Assembly (NCBI GenBank): GCA_022784805.1
Contig: JALFYG010000115.1
Location: forward strand, 1 to 11,030
DNA from: Spirochaetales bacterium
GTDB lineage: Bacteria; Spirochaetota; Spirochaetia; Sphaerochaetales; Sphaerochaetaceae
Direction of reading: 5' to 3'
DNA: 11,030 nucleotides
The notes under the pieces were generated by a model. That model had not been told where the DNA came from, searched no databases, and was given only the letters and a program-made list of their open reading frames with translations. Shown here piece after piece: positions 1-6,343 of this stretch. Position 1 is the stretch's first letter. Each line of letters opens with the position of its first letter. The translations under genes and the position numbers were made by a program.

Positions 1-277
1 GTCTTCTTCTGCCAAGCTCCAAGGCTGCAAGAACCGTTGTGGCTTTGGCCTGTCCCATGCCTGGAATGTACTTCAGGTCTGTCAAAAGAGGCTCTCCTCC
101 CTTGTCCAAAACCGTCAATACTTTATCAGCCACTTCTTCGATAGTGTGACCACTACTTCCTTTGCCGATGAGAATCATCACCAATTCCTTGTCCGAAAGG
201 GCCTTTACTCCCTTTTCCTCTAGTTTTTCTCTGGGTTTGATGGCCAGGTCCATTTGATTGATATTATTTGTGCTCAT
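1..277 (-). CDS. radC: RadC-family protein (UPF0758), N-terminal part, truncated by window edge
   Basis: Reading leftward from ATG at 277 gives 92 codons that run off the window. The visible part is the helix-hairpin-helix-bearing N-terminal domain of the RadC family: the typical REKL motif at residues 16-19, the 'G..ALSD.EL..ILIG.G' pattern at about 23-40, and an HhH segment with IPGMG (71-75) leading to ALELGRR (85-91). The C-terminal JAB-like metal-binding domain lies outside the window. The family was once named for DNA repair, but its biochemical role is not settled. No Shine-Dalgarno sequence precedes ATG 277 or the in-frame ATG at 253, so the exact start is uncertain. I chose 277 as the longer reading; most homologues begin close to the REKL motif. 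The gene is divergent from the nucleotidyltransferase at 394. Confidence 0.85.
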   Translation of the reverse strand, partial: MSTNNINQMDLAIKPREKLEEKGVKALSDKELVMILIGKGSSGHTIEEVADKVLTVLDKGGEPLLTDLKYIPGMGQAKATTVLAALELGRRR

Positions 278-340
278 ACTATTAATACGCAAAAATGGTT
301 TAATCTGTGTAAAAATGAGGGTCAAAAGCCAATGTTTTCT

Positions 341-368
341 TTCTCATTTGGAATATATGGGGTAAAAT
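341..368 (+). promoter_or_regulatory. Possible sigma-70-type promoter for the nucleotidyltransferase gene
   Basis: TTCTCA (341-346) and TAAAAT (363-368) are separated by 16 bases and lie upstream of the gene starting at 394. The -10 matches consensus at 5 of 6 positions and the -35 at 4 of 6. The divergent spacer (278-393) must also hold the promoter of the leftward radC gene; a TTGACC on the minus strand (325-320) is a weak candidate without a convincing -10. Pattern match only. Confidence 0.35.
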
Positions 369-393
369 ACCGGGTATAAGCGAGGAAAAATAA

Positions 394-1302
394 ATGAAAC
401 CTACACTTTTAGTTATGGCAGCTGGTATGGGATCTAGATATGGTGGAGTCAAGCAGATTGATGCAGTAGGCATGCATGGTGAGACTCTATTGGATTTTGG
501 TATCTATGATGCCAAAAATGCTGGATTTGAAAAGGTTGTATTCATTATCAGAAAGGATATTGAAAAAGACTTCAGGGAACGTCTTTTCGACAGGGTCGCA
601 AGAAACATGGATGCTGAGTATGTCTTCCAGTCAAGAGACAGCCTATTGACAGAGGAAGAGGCTCAGATTTCAAAGGACAGGACAAAGCCTTGGGGAACTA
701 TCCATGCCGTATTGTGTGCCAAAGATGTCGTGAAGACTCCTTTCGCTGTCATTAACTCCGATGATTACTACGGAAGAAGTGCATACCAGACAATGGCAAA
801 GTATCTATCAGGACTGAAGAATGATGATACTACACATGCAATGGTCGGTTTTATTTTGGAAAATACAATGAGCCCATCAGGTTCTGTAACCAGAGCCATC
901 TGTAACAGAAAAGATGGTAAGCTTACTGATCTTGTGGAGACATTCAAAATCTTCTGGAGAGATGGCCAGGTAATCTCAGCATTCGATGACCATGAAGAGA
1001 TTCTCACAGGAAAAGAGCTGGTAAGTATGAACTTCTTCGGCTTTACTCCTAGAGCTTTTGACAGCTTCCAGACTTATTGGGATGATTTTAAGAAGAACAA
1101 TATCGCCGCACCTAAGACAGAGTGTCTCTTGCCTTCAGGAGTTGCAGAGATGATAGAGAAGGGGGAGGGAAGCGTAGAAGTCCTCTCTTCCGATGACAAG
1201 TGGTTCGGTATGACATACCCGGAGGATAAGCCTATGGTCATGGCATCCCTGAGAGCCAAGATAGAGAGTGGATATTATCCAGAAAAACTTTGGGAGAACT
1301 AA
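394..1302 (+). CDS. NTP_transferase-type sugar nucleotidyltransferase family protein
   Basis: The 302-residue protein begins with the nucleotidyltransferase signature: a buried strand followed by AAGMGSRYGG and K20, matching the nucleotide-binding GxGxR...K loop of sugar-1-phosphate nucleotidyltransferases. Further family landmarks are KPWGTIHAVL (98-107), a metal-site-like NSDDYYG (121-127), VSMNFFGF (210-217) and the C-terminal WFGMTYPEDKP (270-280). Members transfer an NMP from NTP to a sugar phosphate or similar acceptor in the cytoplasm; neither nucleotide nor acceptor can be told from sequence. The length fits a bare catalytic domain with no left-handed beta-helix acyltransferase tail. 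The start is well supported by GAGGAA at 382-387, seven bases before ATG. It stands alone, with no sugar or lipopolysaccharide gene beside it, so its pathway is open. Confidence 0.85.
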   Translation: MKPTLLVMAAGMGSRYGGVKQIDAVGMHGETLLDFGIYDAKNAGFEKVVFIIRKDIEKDFRERLFDRVARNMDAEYVFQSRDSLLTEEEAQISKDRTKPWGTIHAVLCAKDVVKTPFAVINSDDYYGRSAYQTMAKYLSGLKNDDTTHAMVGFILENTMSPSGSVTRAICNRKDGKLTDLVETFKIFWRDGQVISAFDDHEEILTGKELVSMNFFGFTPRAFDSFQTYWDDFKKNNIAAPKTECLLPSGVAEMIEKGEGSVEVLSSDDKWFGMTYPEDKPMVMASLRAKIESGYYPEKLWEN

Positions 1303-1308
1303 AGATTG

Positions 1309-1338
1309 AGGCCGGCGAAAAACCGGCCTTGAATTTTT
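1309..1338. terminator. Rho-independent terminator between convergent genes
   Basis: A perfect 7-bp GC-rich stem, AGGCCGG (1309-1315) with CCGGCCT (1323-1329), encloses a 7-base loop and is followed on the plus strand by TGAATTTTT. It sits 6 bases after the stop of the nucleotidyltransferase gene. The T run overlaps the stop codon of the converging YitT gene. On the minus strand the tail after the stem is U-poor (CAATCTTTAG), so termination there may be weaker. Confidence 0.85.
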
Positions 1339-2266
1339 AGCTTTGTGATACGTCTTTGCTGTCTGCAATGACTTCTATTGGCTGGTATCCTTCACCAAGT
1401 ACATGATAAGTGTCCTGAATGACCAAGAATGCATTGGGATCTGCGCTTTTGACACAGCGGGTAAGCTGGGCAAGATCTTTTTTGGGGATGACTGTCATCA
1501 GCATCTCTTTGTCTTCACCTGAAAAGAGACCACGGGAAGGAATGATGGTCCCGCTACGATTCATATGCTCCAAGATGTAGTCCCCGATCTCTTCGATTTT
1601 TGGTGAGATGATATAGACTGTCTTTGCATAGTTTGTTCCAAAGGGAACTATGACCCTGTCTATGATCAAAGAGATTATGATCGATACGACTGCGGCGTAG
1701 AGTGCGTTCTCAATTCCGAATATGAATATCGAAGAGAAGATGATCGTTCCGTCTACAAACAACAGGGCGTTTCCGATTCCCAGGGGAGTGTATCTGGCCA
1801 GAATCTGGGCGATGATGTCTGTGCCGCCTGTATTACTTCCTGTCCTCATTACAAGTCCCATCCCTATGCCGTTGGTAAGCCCAGTAAAGAGAGTACAGAG
1901 CCAGAGGGATGACTCTTTGGTGTAGTCCAAGATTCCTCCCGGGAAAATGGTGTCGAAGACATAAGTGAAGAAAGAGAGCAGCAATGTGCCCATCAGTGTC
2001 CTGACCCCATACTCTTTTCCAAAGACAGCAAGACCCAGGAGATACACAGGGATAGAGAGGAACAAGATGATGAGACCAAGCTGCAATGTCTTACCTGTCT
2101 TGTCTTCAATGACATGGTAGATTATTGTTCCCAGTCCTGATACTCCGCCAGGAGCAAGTCTGGCAGGGTTCATGAATACAGAAATACCGAATCCTGTGAG
2201 TCCTGTTCCAAAGATGATATAAATCCAATCTGTAAAGGCTTGTTTATTTAGTTTTAGTTTCTTCAT
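1337..2266 (-). CDS. YitT-family multi-pass membrane protein (DUF161 + DUF2179)
   Basis: This 309-residue protein has a polytopic membrane part of about six hydrophobic segments (roughly residues 14-31, 40-52, 61-82, 90-108, 119-140 and 166-205, the last probably two spans). A soluble C-terminal domain of about 80 residues follows (about 215-293), typical of DUF2179. Family-typical motifs are NPARLAPGGVSGLG (33-46) and the Gly/Thr-rich TGSNTGGTDIIAQI (142-155). YitT-like proteins are widespread in Firmicutes and spirochaetes; no transport activity or ligand is established, and the C-terminal domain resembles PII-like regulatory folds. The gene follows the LOG-family gene after a single intervening base, so the two are surely transcribed together and probably translationally coupled; the upstream AAGTGA is only a weak ribosome binding site. 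Confidence 0.9.
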   Translation of the reverse strand: MKKLKLNKQAFTDWIYIIFGTGLTGFGISVFMNPARLAPGGVSGLGTIIYHVIEDKTGKTLQLGLIILFLSIPVYLLGLAVFGKEYGVRTLMGTLLLSFFTYVFDTIFPGGILDYTKESSLWLCTLFTGLTNGIGMGLVMRTGSNTGGTDIIAQILARYTPLGIGNALLFVDGTIIFSSIFIFGIENALYAAVVSIIISLIIDRVIVPFGTNYAKTVYIISPKIEEIGDYILEHMNRSGTIIPSRGLFSGEDKEMLMTVIPKKDLAQLTRCVKSADPNAFLVIQDTYHVLGEGYQPIEVIADSKDVSQS

Positions 2267-2267
2267 A

Positions 2268-2846
2268 TCACTTCAATTTGTCAGGGAGAGAAATCCTTTC
2301 ATTCTCCAGTCTAGAAAAAAGAGTCTCTGAATCAGTGACAACGATTAAAGATTCCCTCACTTTTTCTGAAAGAAAACCATCTTCTACAGCTTTATCCAGC
2401 ATGGAGAGAAATGGATCCCAATATCCATTGACATTATAAAGAGCTACGTTGCCTTTTGTGTACCCCAATTGCCTCCAAGTGAAGATTTCACTTATCTCCT
2501 CAATGGTCCCGATCCCTCCGGGGAAGGCGACAAAGCCATCGGAGAGTGAATACATTCTCTCTTTTCTTTTATGCATGTCGTCTTCTATGTAGACTTCATC
2601 ATCCACCTGGCCCTGGGTGACGGAAGACATCACCATGGCTTTGGGCAATACTCCGATGACTTTTCCTCCGTTATTGTGGACGCTATGGGCCAACACTCCC
2701 ATCAAACCTCTGTTTCCTCCGCCATAGACGAGAGTAATAGAGTTGGATGCCATCTCTTTTCCCAGTTTTTCTGCTTCTCTTTTGTAATCAGGATCCTTTC
2801 CCATTGTGGATCCACAGAACACAGCGAGTCTTTTTAATCTTTCCAT
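2268..2846 (-). CDS. LOG-family TIGR00730 Rossmann-fold protein, nucleotide 5'-monophosphate phosphoribohydrolase-like
   Basis: From ATG 2846 the product is 192 residues, the usual size for this family. It shows the N-terminal strand LAVFCGS, the glycine-rich YGGGNRGLMG (41-50), and the hallmark PGGIGTIEE (109-117), which with MHKRKERM (91-98) forms the active site of LOG-type phosphoribohydrolases. Plant and bacterial LOG enzymes release the base from nucleoside 5'-monophosphates such as cytokinin ribotides or AMP; the bacterial substrate here is unknown. Older annotations call this family lysine decarboxylase, which the PGGxGTxxE motif contradicts. The start is uncertain: an in-frame GTG at 2870 gives 200 residues but has no ribosome binding site, while the strong AGGTGGAG (2872-2865) lies 18 bases before ATG 2846, too far for normal use. 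I prefer ATG 2846 because the family begins right there. First gene of a two-gene unit with the YitT gene. Confidence 0.9.
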   Translation of the reverse strand: MERLKRLAVFCGSTMGKDPDYKREAEKLGKEMASNSITLVYGGGNRGLMGVLAHSVHNNGGKVIGVLPKAMVMSSVTQGQVDDEVYIEDDMHKRKERMYSLSDGFVAFPGGIGTIEEISEIFTWRQLGYTKGNVALYNVNGYWDPFLSMLDKAVEDGFLSEKVRESLIVVTDSETLFSRLENERISLPDKLK

Positions 2847-2948
2847 ATTGAGATGTTGCCACAACTCCACCTATTTAACAATTGCTCCGTAATGGAAGAG
2901 TTTTTCCTTTTAAGGAGTTATTTAGTCAAATTTTGGAATCTGTCCGTA

Positions 2949-2977
2949 TTGCTTGAAAACTTGTTAAGACTTATGAT
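2949..2977 (+). promoter_or_regulatory. Probable promoter for the repeat outer-membrane protein gene
   Basis: TTGCTT (2949-2954) and TATGAT (2972-2977) are 17 bases apart, with a predicted start near 2984. The -10 matches consensus at 5 of 6 positions, the -35 at 3 of 6. The strong AAGGAG (2990-2995) that follows lies six bases before ATG 3002, giving a leader of about 18 bases. The rest of the divergent spacer (2847-2948) is AT-rich; I see no clear leftward promoter, though TTGACT on the minus strand (2929-2924) is a weak -35 candidate. Confidence 0.4.
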
Positions 2978-3001
2978 TTAGGATAGAACAAGGAGTTTTA
3001 C

Positions 3002-5410
3002 ATGAAGAAACTTTCCAAGGTTTTGCTCTTTATTGCTATCGTTCTATGCATCTCTTTACCTCTTTCTGCAGCAAAGATGATGAATGTTACATGGCAGTGG
3101 TTATTAAATGATCCGTATGTTACATCTTACCGCTATCAGCTTGATGGCGAGGCTGATGATGGTTGGACAGTCGTAAGCGCAGATACAGATAAGTATGTCG
3201 CCACAGGACTTGATCCATATAAAGATTACACACTTTATCTCCAGTGTACCTATGACGGTACAATCTGGTCAGAAAGTGCAAAGAGTACAGCATATGCTCT
3301 CTTAGAATATGTTGAAGTTCCAACAGTTGAAGAAGAGCCTGTTGTTGAAGAGCCAGCTCCAGAGCCAGTTGTCGAGGAAGCTCCAAAGACAGCAGACTTC
3401 GAAGTATTCGGATATACAGTCAACAACAGCTGGGTTCCAGGAACACTTACATCCACTTCCGCTACAAAGGGACTGTTATCAGAAGCAGACGTAAGAGGCT
3501 TCGTACTCTATGAAATCGAGAAGTATGGCGACTTCCTTGTAGAGAACGTGGCAGTAGAGTTCATCCCAGATGGTTTCGTAATCACATATCCAGAGACAGA
3601 AGATGCTGCTCTTTATCTCCCGACATATAAGGCAGACATCGAAGAATATGTGGCTAAGCTCTTTGCTCCAGTCGAGGAGCCAGTTGTCGAAGAAATTGTT
3701 GTGGAAGAACCAGTAGTTGAAGAAATTGTCGAGGAAGTTGTCCCAAAGACAGCAGACTTTGAAGTATTTGGCTACACAGTAAACAACAGCTGGATTCCAG
3801 GAACTCTCACATCCACATCTGCAACTAAGGGGCTCCTCTCTGAAGCAGACGTAAGAGGCTTCGTTCTCTATGAAGTTGAGAAGTATGGAGACCTCCTGAT
3901 GCTCAATGCCGCAGTAGAGTTCATCCCAGACGGTTTCGTCCTCACATATCCAGAGACAGAAGATGTAAGAGCTTACCTCCCAACATACAAGGCTGACATC
4001 GAAGAATATGTGGCTATGCTTTTTGCACCAGTCGAGGAACCTGTTGTTGAAGAACCAGCTCCAGAGCCAGTAGTTGAAGAAGCCACTCCAGAGACAGCAG
4101 ACTTCACAGTATTCGGCTACACTGTAAACAATAGTTGGATCCCAGGCACACTCACATCTACTTCTGCTACCAAGGGACTGTTATCTGAAGCAGACGTAAG
4201 AGACTTCGTGCTCTATGAAGTCGAGAAGTATGGTGACTTGTTGATGCTCAATACTGCAGTAGAGTTCATCCCAGATGGTTTCGTACTCACATATCCAGAA
4301 ACAGAGGATGCAGCAGCTTACCTCCCAACATACAAGGCAGACATCGAAGAATATATCGCTAAGCTCTTTGCTCCAGTGGAAGAGCCAGTTGTTGAAGAGC
4401 CTGTAGTTGAGGAAGTTGTCCCAGAGACAGCAGACTTTGAAGTATTCGGCTACACAGTCAAGAACAGCTGGATTCCAGGAACACTCACATCCACTTCCGC
4501 TACAAAGGGACTTCTCTCTGAAGCAGACGTAAGAGGCTTCGTCCTCTATGAAGTCGAGAAGTATGGCGACCTCTTGATGCTGAACACAGCTGTTGAGTTT
4601 ATCCCAGATGGTTTTGTCCTCACATATCCAGAAACAGAAGATGCAAGAGCATATCTCCCAACATATAAGGCAGATATCGAAGAGTATGTAGCTAAACTCT
4701 TTGCTCCAGTGGAAGAGCCAGTTGTCGAAGAAGTAGTTGAAGTAGTAGTTGAACCAGAAGTTGAAGTTGTTGAAGAACCAATTGTTCCTGAGCCTGTTTC
4801 CGATATCATCGTTACAGTTGTTACAGATGGTGTTAAGGTTGCTCAGCCAGAAGGAATGGTTTCTCCTGCTGCAGAAAAAGTATCGAAATTCGATGTTTCT
4901 CTCTCTGCTGGTGCAGATTTCGGATTCAAGACAGGTAGAAGCTATAACCCGACAATCTTCCCATCATTCAGTGTTGCAGGCGAGTTCAGAAATATGTTCA
5001 ACCTCGGTCCGATTGGTATCGGAAGCAGATTTGACGCTTCCTTCATCTTCAGACCACTGGATGGAACATTCATCGGACATGACTTCGGTTTCTTCCTCAA
5101 CGGAAACAACTGGGCTGTTGATGGAACATTGGATGCCAAGATCATGTTCTCATTGGATTTGGAGAAGACAAGGGCTTATCTTGGATTTGGTATCGGATAC
5201 TCACTTGCAAGTAATGTCTCTGGTATTACTTCCCACACAGGTACCCAGGTGTTCGGTTTCAATAGTGCAGTCGTTGCAACTGGCGTACTTGGCGTCCAGT
5301 GGAAGCTTGGTGATACATTCTTCCTTTCCCTTGAAGGTCAGGGCAGATACTTCTTCCAGAGCAAGGAATATGGTGTCGGCGCTGCAGTCAGAATGGGCTG
5401 GAGCTTCTAA
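3002..5410 (+). CDS. Exported modular protein: FN3-like domain, four 97-residue repeats, C-terminal outer-membrane beta-barrel
   Basis: The 802-residue protein starts with a signal peptide (basic MKKLSK, hydrophobic core 7-20, likely cleavage after LSAA near 24). Residues about 27-100 resemble a fibronectin-III-like beta sandwich (Trp pair at 31 and 33, a 'GLDPYKDYTLYLQ' strand, 'DGTIWSESAKS'). Four near-identical 97-residue repeats follow (131-227, 251-347, 366-462, 477-573), joined by linkers of 23, 18 and 14 residues built from P, V and E (EEPVVEE units), with a longer linker to about 600. Residues about 627-802 alternate polar and hydrophobic residues in aromatic-rich strands and end in VRMGWSF, a C-terminal Phe typical of outer-membrane barrels; about 175 residues suits eight strands. 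The repeats would lie in the periplasm or at the surface; sequence alone does not say which. I do not recognise the repeat domain. Single-gene unit with its own promoter and terminator. Confidence 0.85.
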   Translation: MKKLSKVLLFIAIVLCISLPLSAAKMMNVTWQWLLNDPYVTSYRYQLDGEADDGWTVVSADTDKYVATGLDPYKDYTLYLQCTYDGTIWSESAKSTAYALLEYVEVPTVEEEPVVEEPAPEPVVEEAPKTADFEVFGYTVNNSWVPGTLTSTSATKGLLSEADVRGFVLYEIEKYGDFLVENVAVEFIPDGFVITYPETEDAALYLPTYKADIEEYVAKLFAPVEEPVVEEIVVEEPVVEEIVEEVVPKTADFEVFGYTVNNSWIPGTLTSTSATKGLLSEADVRGFVLYEVEKYGDLLMLNAAVEFIPDGFVLTYPETEDVRAYLPTYKADIEEYVAMLFAPVEEPVVEEPAPEPVVEEATPETADFTVFGYTVNNSWIPGTLTSTSATKGLLSEADVRDFVLYEVEKYGDLLMLNTAVEFIPDGFVLTYPETEDAAAYLPTYKADIEEYIAKLFAPVEEPVVEEPVVEEVVPETADFEVFGYTVKNSWIPGTLTSTSATKGLLSEADVRGFVLYEVEKYGDLLMLNTAVEFIPDGFVLTYPETEDARAYLPTYKADIEEYVAKLFAPVEEPVVEEVVEVVVEPEVEVVEEPIVPEPVSDIIVTVVTDGVKVAQPEGMVSPAAEKVSKFDVSLSAGADFGFKTGRSYNPTIFPSFSVAGEFRNMFNLGPIGIGSRFDASFIFRPLDGTFIGHDFGFFLNGNNWAVDGTLDAKIMFSLDLEKTRAYLGFGIGYSLASNVSGITSHTGTQVFGFNSAVVATGVLGVQWKLGDTFFLSLEGQGRYFFQSKEYGVGAAVRMGWSF
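3392..3682 (+). repeat. Intragenic repeat unit 1 of 4 (97 codons)
   Basis: Encodes residues 131-227, from ADFEVFGY to the linker start VEEP. It is the most divergent copy: WVPG replaces WIPG, the helix reads YEIEKYGDFLVENVAVEF, and the strand reads FVITYP instead of FVLTYP. The core SATKGLLSEADVRGFVLY is shared with units 2 and 4. Confidence 0.95.
3752..4042 (+). repeat. Intragenic repeat unit 2 of 4 (97 codons)
   Basis: Encodes residues 251-347. It differs from unit 4 at only four amino acids (N for K before NSW, A for T in LN-T-AV, V for A in ED-A-RAY, M for K in VA-K-LF), but many of its codons differ silently from that copy. A 23-residue V/E/P/I linker separates it from unit 1. Confidence 0.95.
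4097..4387 (+). repeat. Intragenic repeat unit 3 of 4 (97 codons)
   Basis: Encodes residues 366-462. Copy-specific changes are ADFTVF for ADFEVF, VRDFVLY for VRGFVLY, EDAAAYL for EDARAYL, and YIAKL for YVAKL. It is preceded by an 18-residue linker containing EEPAPEPVVEE, the same motif that occurs before unit 1. Confidence 0.95.
4430..4720 (+). repeat. Intragenic repeat unit 4 of 4 (97 codons)
   Basis: Encodes residues 477-573. The linker before it is the shortest (14 residues). It is followed by a V/E-rich stretch (574-598) that leads into the segment before the beta-barrel. VKNSW replaces VNNSW, the only copy with Lys at that position. Confidence 0.95.
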
Positions 5411-5423
5411 AAAAGTGAATAAG

Positions 5424-5457
5424 ATAATGCCTCTCATAGCGATATGGGAGGCATTAT
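5424..5457 (+). terminator. Hairpin terminator after the repeat outer-membrane protein gene
   Basis: A 14-bp stem with one G-U pair (5424-5437 with 5444-5457) encloses a 6-base loop, 13 bases after the stop codon. The outer arms are ATAATGCCTC and GAGGCATTAT. It is preceded by an A-rich stretch and followed by only a short, interrupted T tract (TGTGTTCT). The stem length makes termination likely even though the T tail is poor. Confidence 0.75.
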
Positions 5458-5485
5458 TGTGTTCTATGATATATATCATGTAAGT

Positions 5486-5514
5486 TTGCTCAGACTGAGA
5501 AAAAGTATTATATT
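5486..5514 (+). promoter_or_regulatory. Possible promoter for the mscS-type gene
   Basis: TTGCTC (5486-5491) and TATATT (5509-5514) are 17 bases apart. The predicted start would fall right before the GGAG at 5522, giving a very short leader, so the assignment is tentative. A perfect 14-bp palindrome (5466-5479) lies just upstream. Confidence 0.3.
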
Positions 5515-5533
5515 TTCCTTTGGAGTTTTTCGA

Positions 5534-6343
5534 ATGAAAGGTTTTATTAAATTCATGGAACTGTATGGCGTTAACTATGTCACTACAGCCATAATTGCCT
5601 TTTTAGGTATCTTGATTGTAAGAAATATCCTGAAATTAATAGAGAAGGGACTCTTAGACAGTACTTTAGATAATTCTTTGATTTCTTTCTTTGTCACCCT
5701 TTGTAGAATTCTATTATATGTAGGACTACTTTTTATAATCTTAGGAAGGCTTGGTATTCCTCTTACTGGAATCGTATCTGCTCTCAGCGCCATCACTCTT
5801 GCCATAGGTCTTGCCATTCAAGACATCATCGGAGGTGTCGCCAATGGATTGATGCTTGTCACGAGTAAACTGTTTAAAGTCGATGACTACGTAGAAATAG
5901 GTGGTATGGCTGGATCAGTAAAGGAAATAAAGCTCCTTCATACCATTCTAATTACTCCAGACAACAAAACGGTAACTATACCAAACAAGACAGTATTTTC
6001 TTCAGGAATAACAAATTACTCTGCAATGAAACAGAGAAGAATCGATATGGTCGTAGGTGTTGATTACGATACCAACATTGAGAAGGCTAAGAAAGTTATT
6101 CTCAATGCAGCCTTGAAAAATCATTCTATCCTTACATCTCCTGCTCCAATGGTAAAGGTAAAGAACCTTGGAGACAGCGAAGTCCAGATGCTGTTGAGAG
6201 TCTGGGTGAACAGCGAGGATTATTGGGAAGTGACATGGTATCTTAACGAATATGTTTTGAAAGCTCTTAACAACAATGGTATCAACGTTCCGTTCCCACA
6301 GGTCACTCTCAGCTATAGAGATAACGGAGGTGAGGATAAATGA
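5534..6343 (+). CDS. Small-conductance mechanosensitive channel, MscS family
   Basis: From ATG 5534 the product is 269 residues, close to E. coli MscS (286). Three membrane segments are visible: about 13-30, 50-71 and the pore helix region 78-112. The pore region is Gly/Ala-rich (ALSAITLAIGLAIQDIIGGVANG within 83-105) and flows into the beta domain start VDDYVEIGGMAGSVKEI (116-132), as in MscS, with TVTIPNKTVF (146-155) and the C-terminal VPFPQVTL (252-259). Such channels open under membrane tension to release solutes on osmotic downshock. I chose ATG 5534 because GGAG (5522-5525) sits eight bases before it; the in-frame ATG at 5444 lies inside the terminator hairpin and adds a non-homologous 30 residues. 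Its stop overlaps the next start by four bases (ATGA). Confidence 0.92.
   Translation: MKGFIKFMELYGVNYVTTAIIAFLGILIVRNILKLIEKGLLDSTLDNSLISFFVTLCRILLYVGLLFIILGRLGIPLTGIVSALSAITLAIGLAIQDIIGGVANGLMLVTSKLFKVDDYVEIGGMAGSVKEIKLLHTILITPDNKTVTIPNKTVFSSGITNYSAMKQRRIDMVVGVDYDTNIEKAKKVILNAALKNHSILTSPAPMVKVKNLGDSEVQMLLRVWVNSEDYWEVTWYLNEYVLKALNNNGINVPFPQVTLSYRDNGGEDK

Noticed and set aside
3392..4720. A CRISPR-like or satellite DNA array
   Set aside because: The repeats are 291 bases long, in frame, and conserved at protein rather than DNA level, so they are coding domain duplications.
4546..4809. A minus-strand Ser/Thr/Gly-rich open frame opposite the V/E/P linkers
   Set aside because: The apparent low-complexity mucin-like product is just the complement of GAA/GTT/CCA codon runs. 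A similar antisense reading recurs opposite the first linker.
4749..5483. A 244-codon plus-strand open frame over the barrel-coding part of the repeat protein gene
   Set aside because: It is a Ser/Leu-rich out-of-frame reading of a region with clear barrel coding, runs through the terminator hairpin, and has no ribosome binding site or family resemblance.
5444..5533. A 30-codon N-terminal extension of the MscS-type protein
   Set aside because: The upstream ATG lies inside the terminator hairpin of the previous gene. ATG 5534 has a properly spaced GGAG and matches family length.
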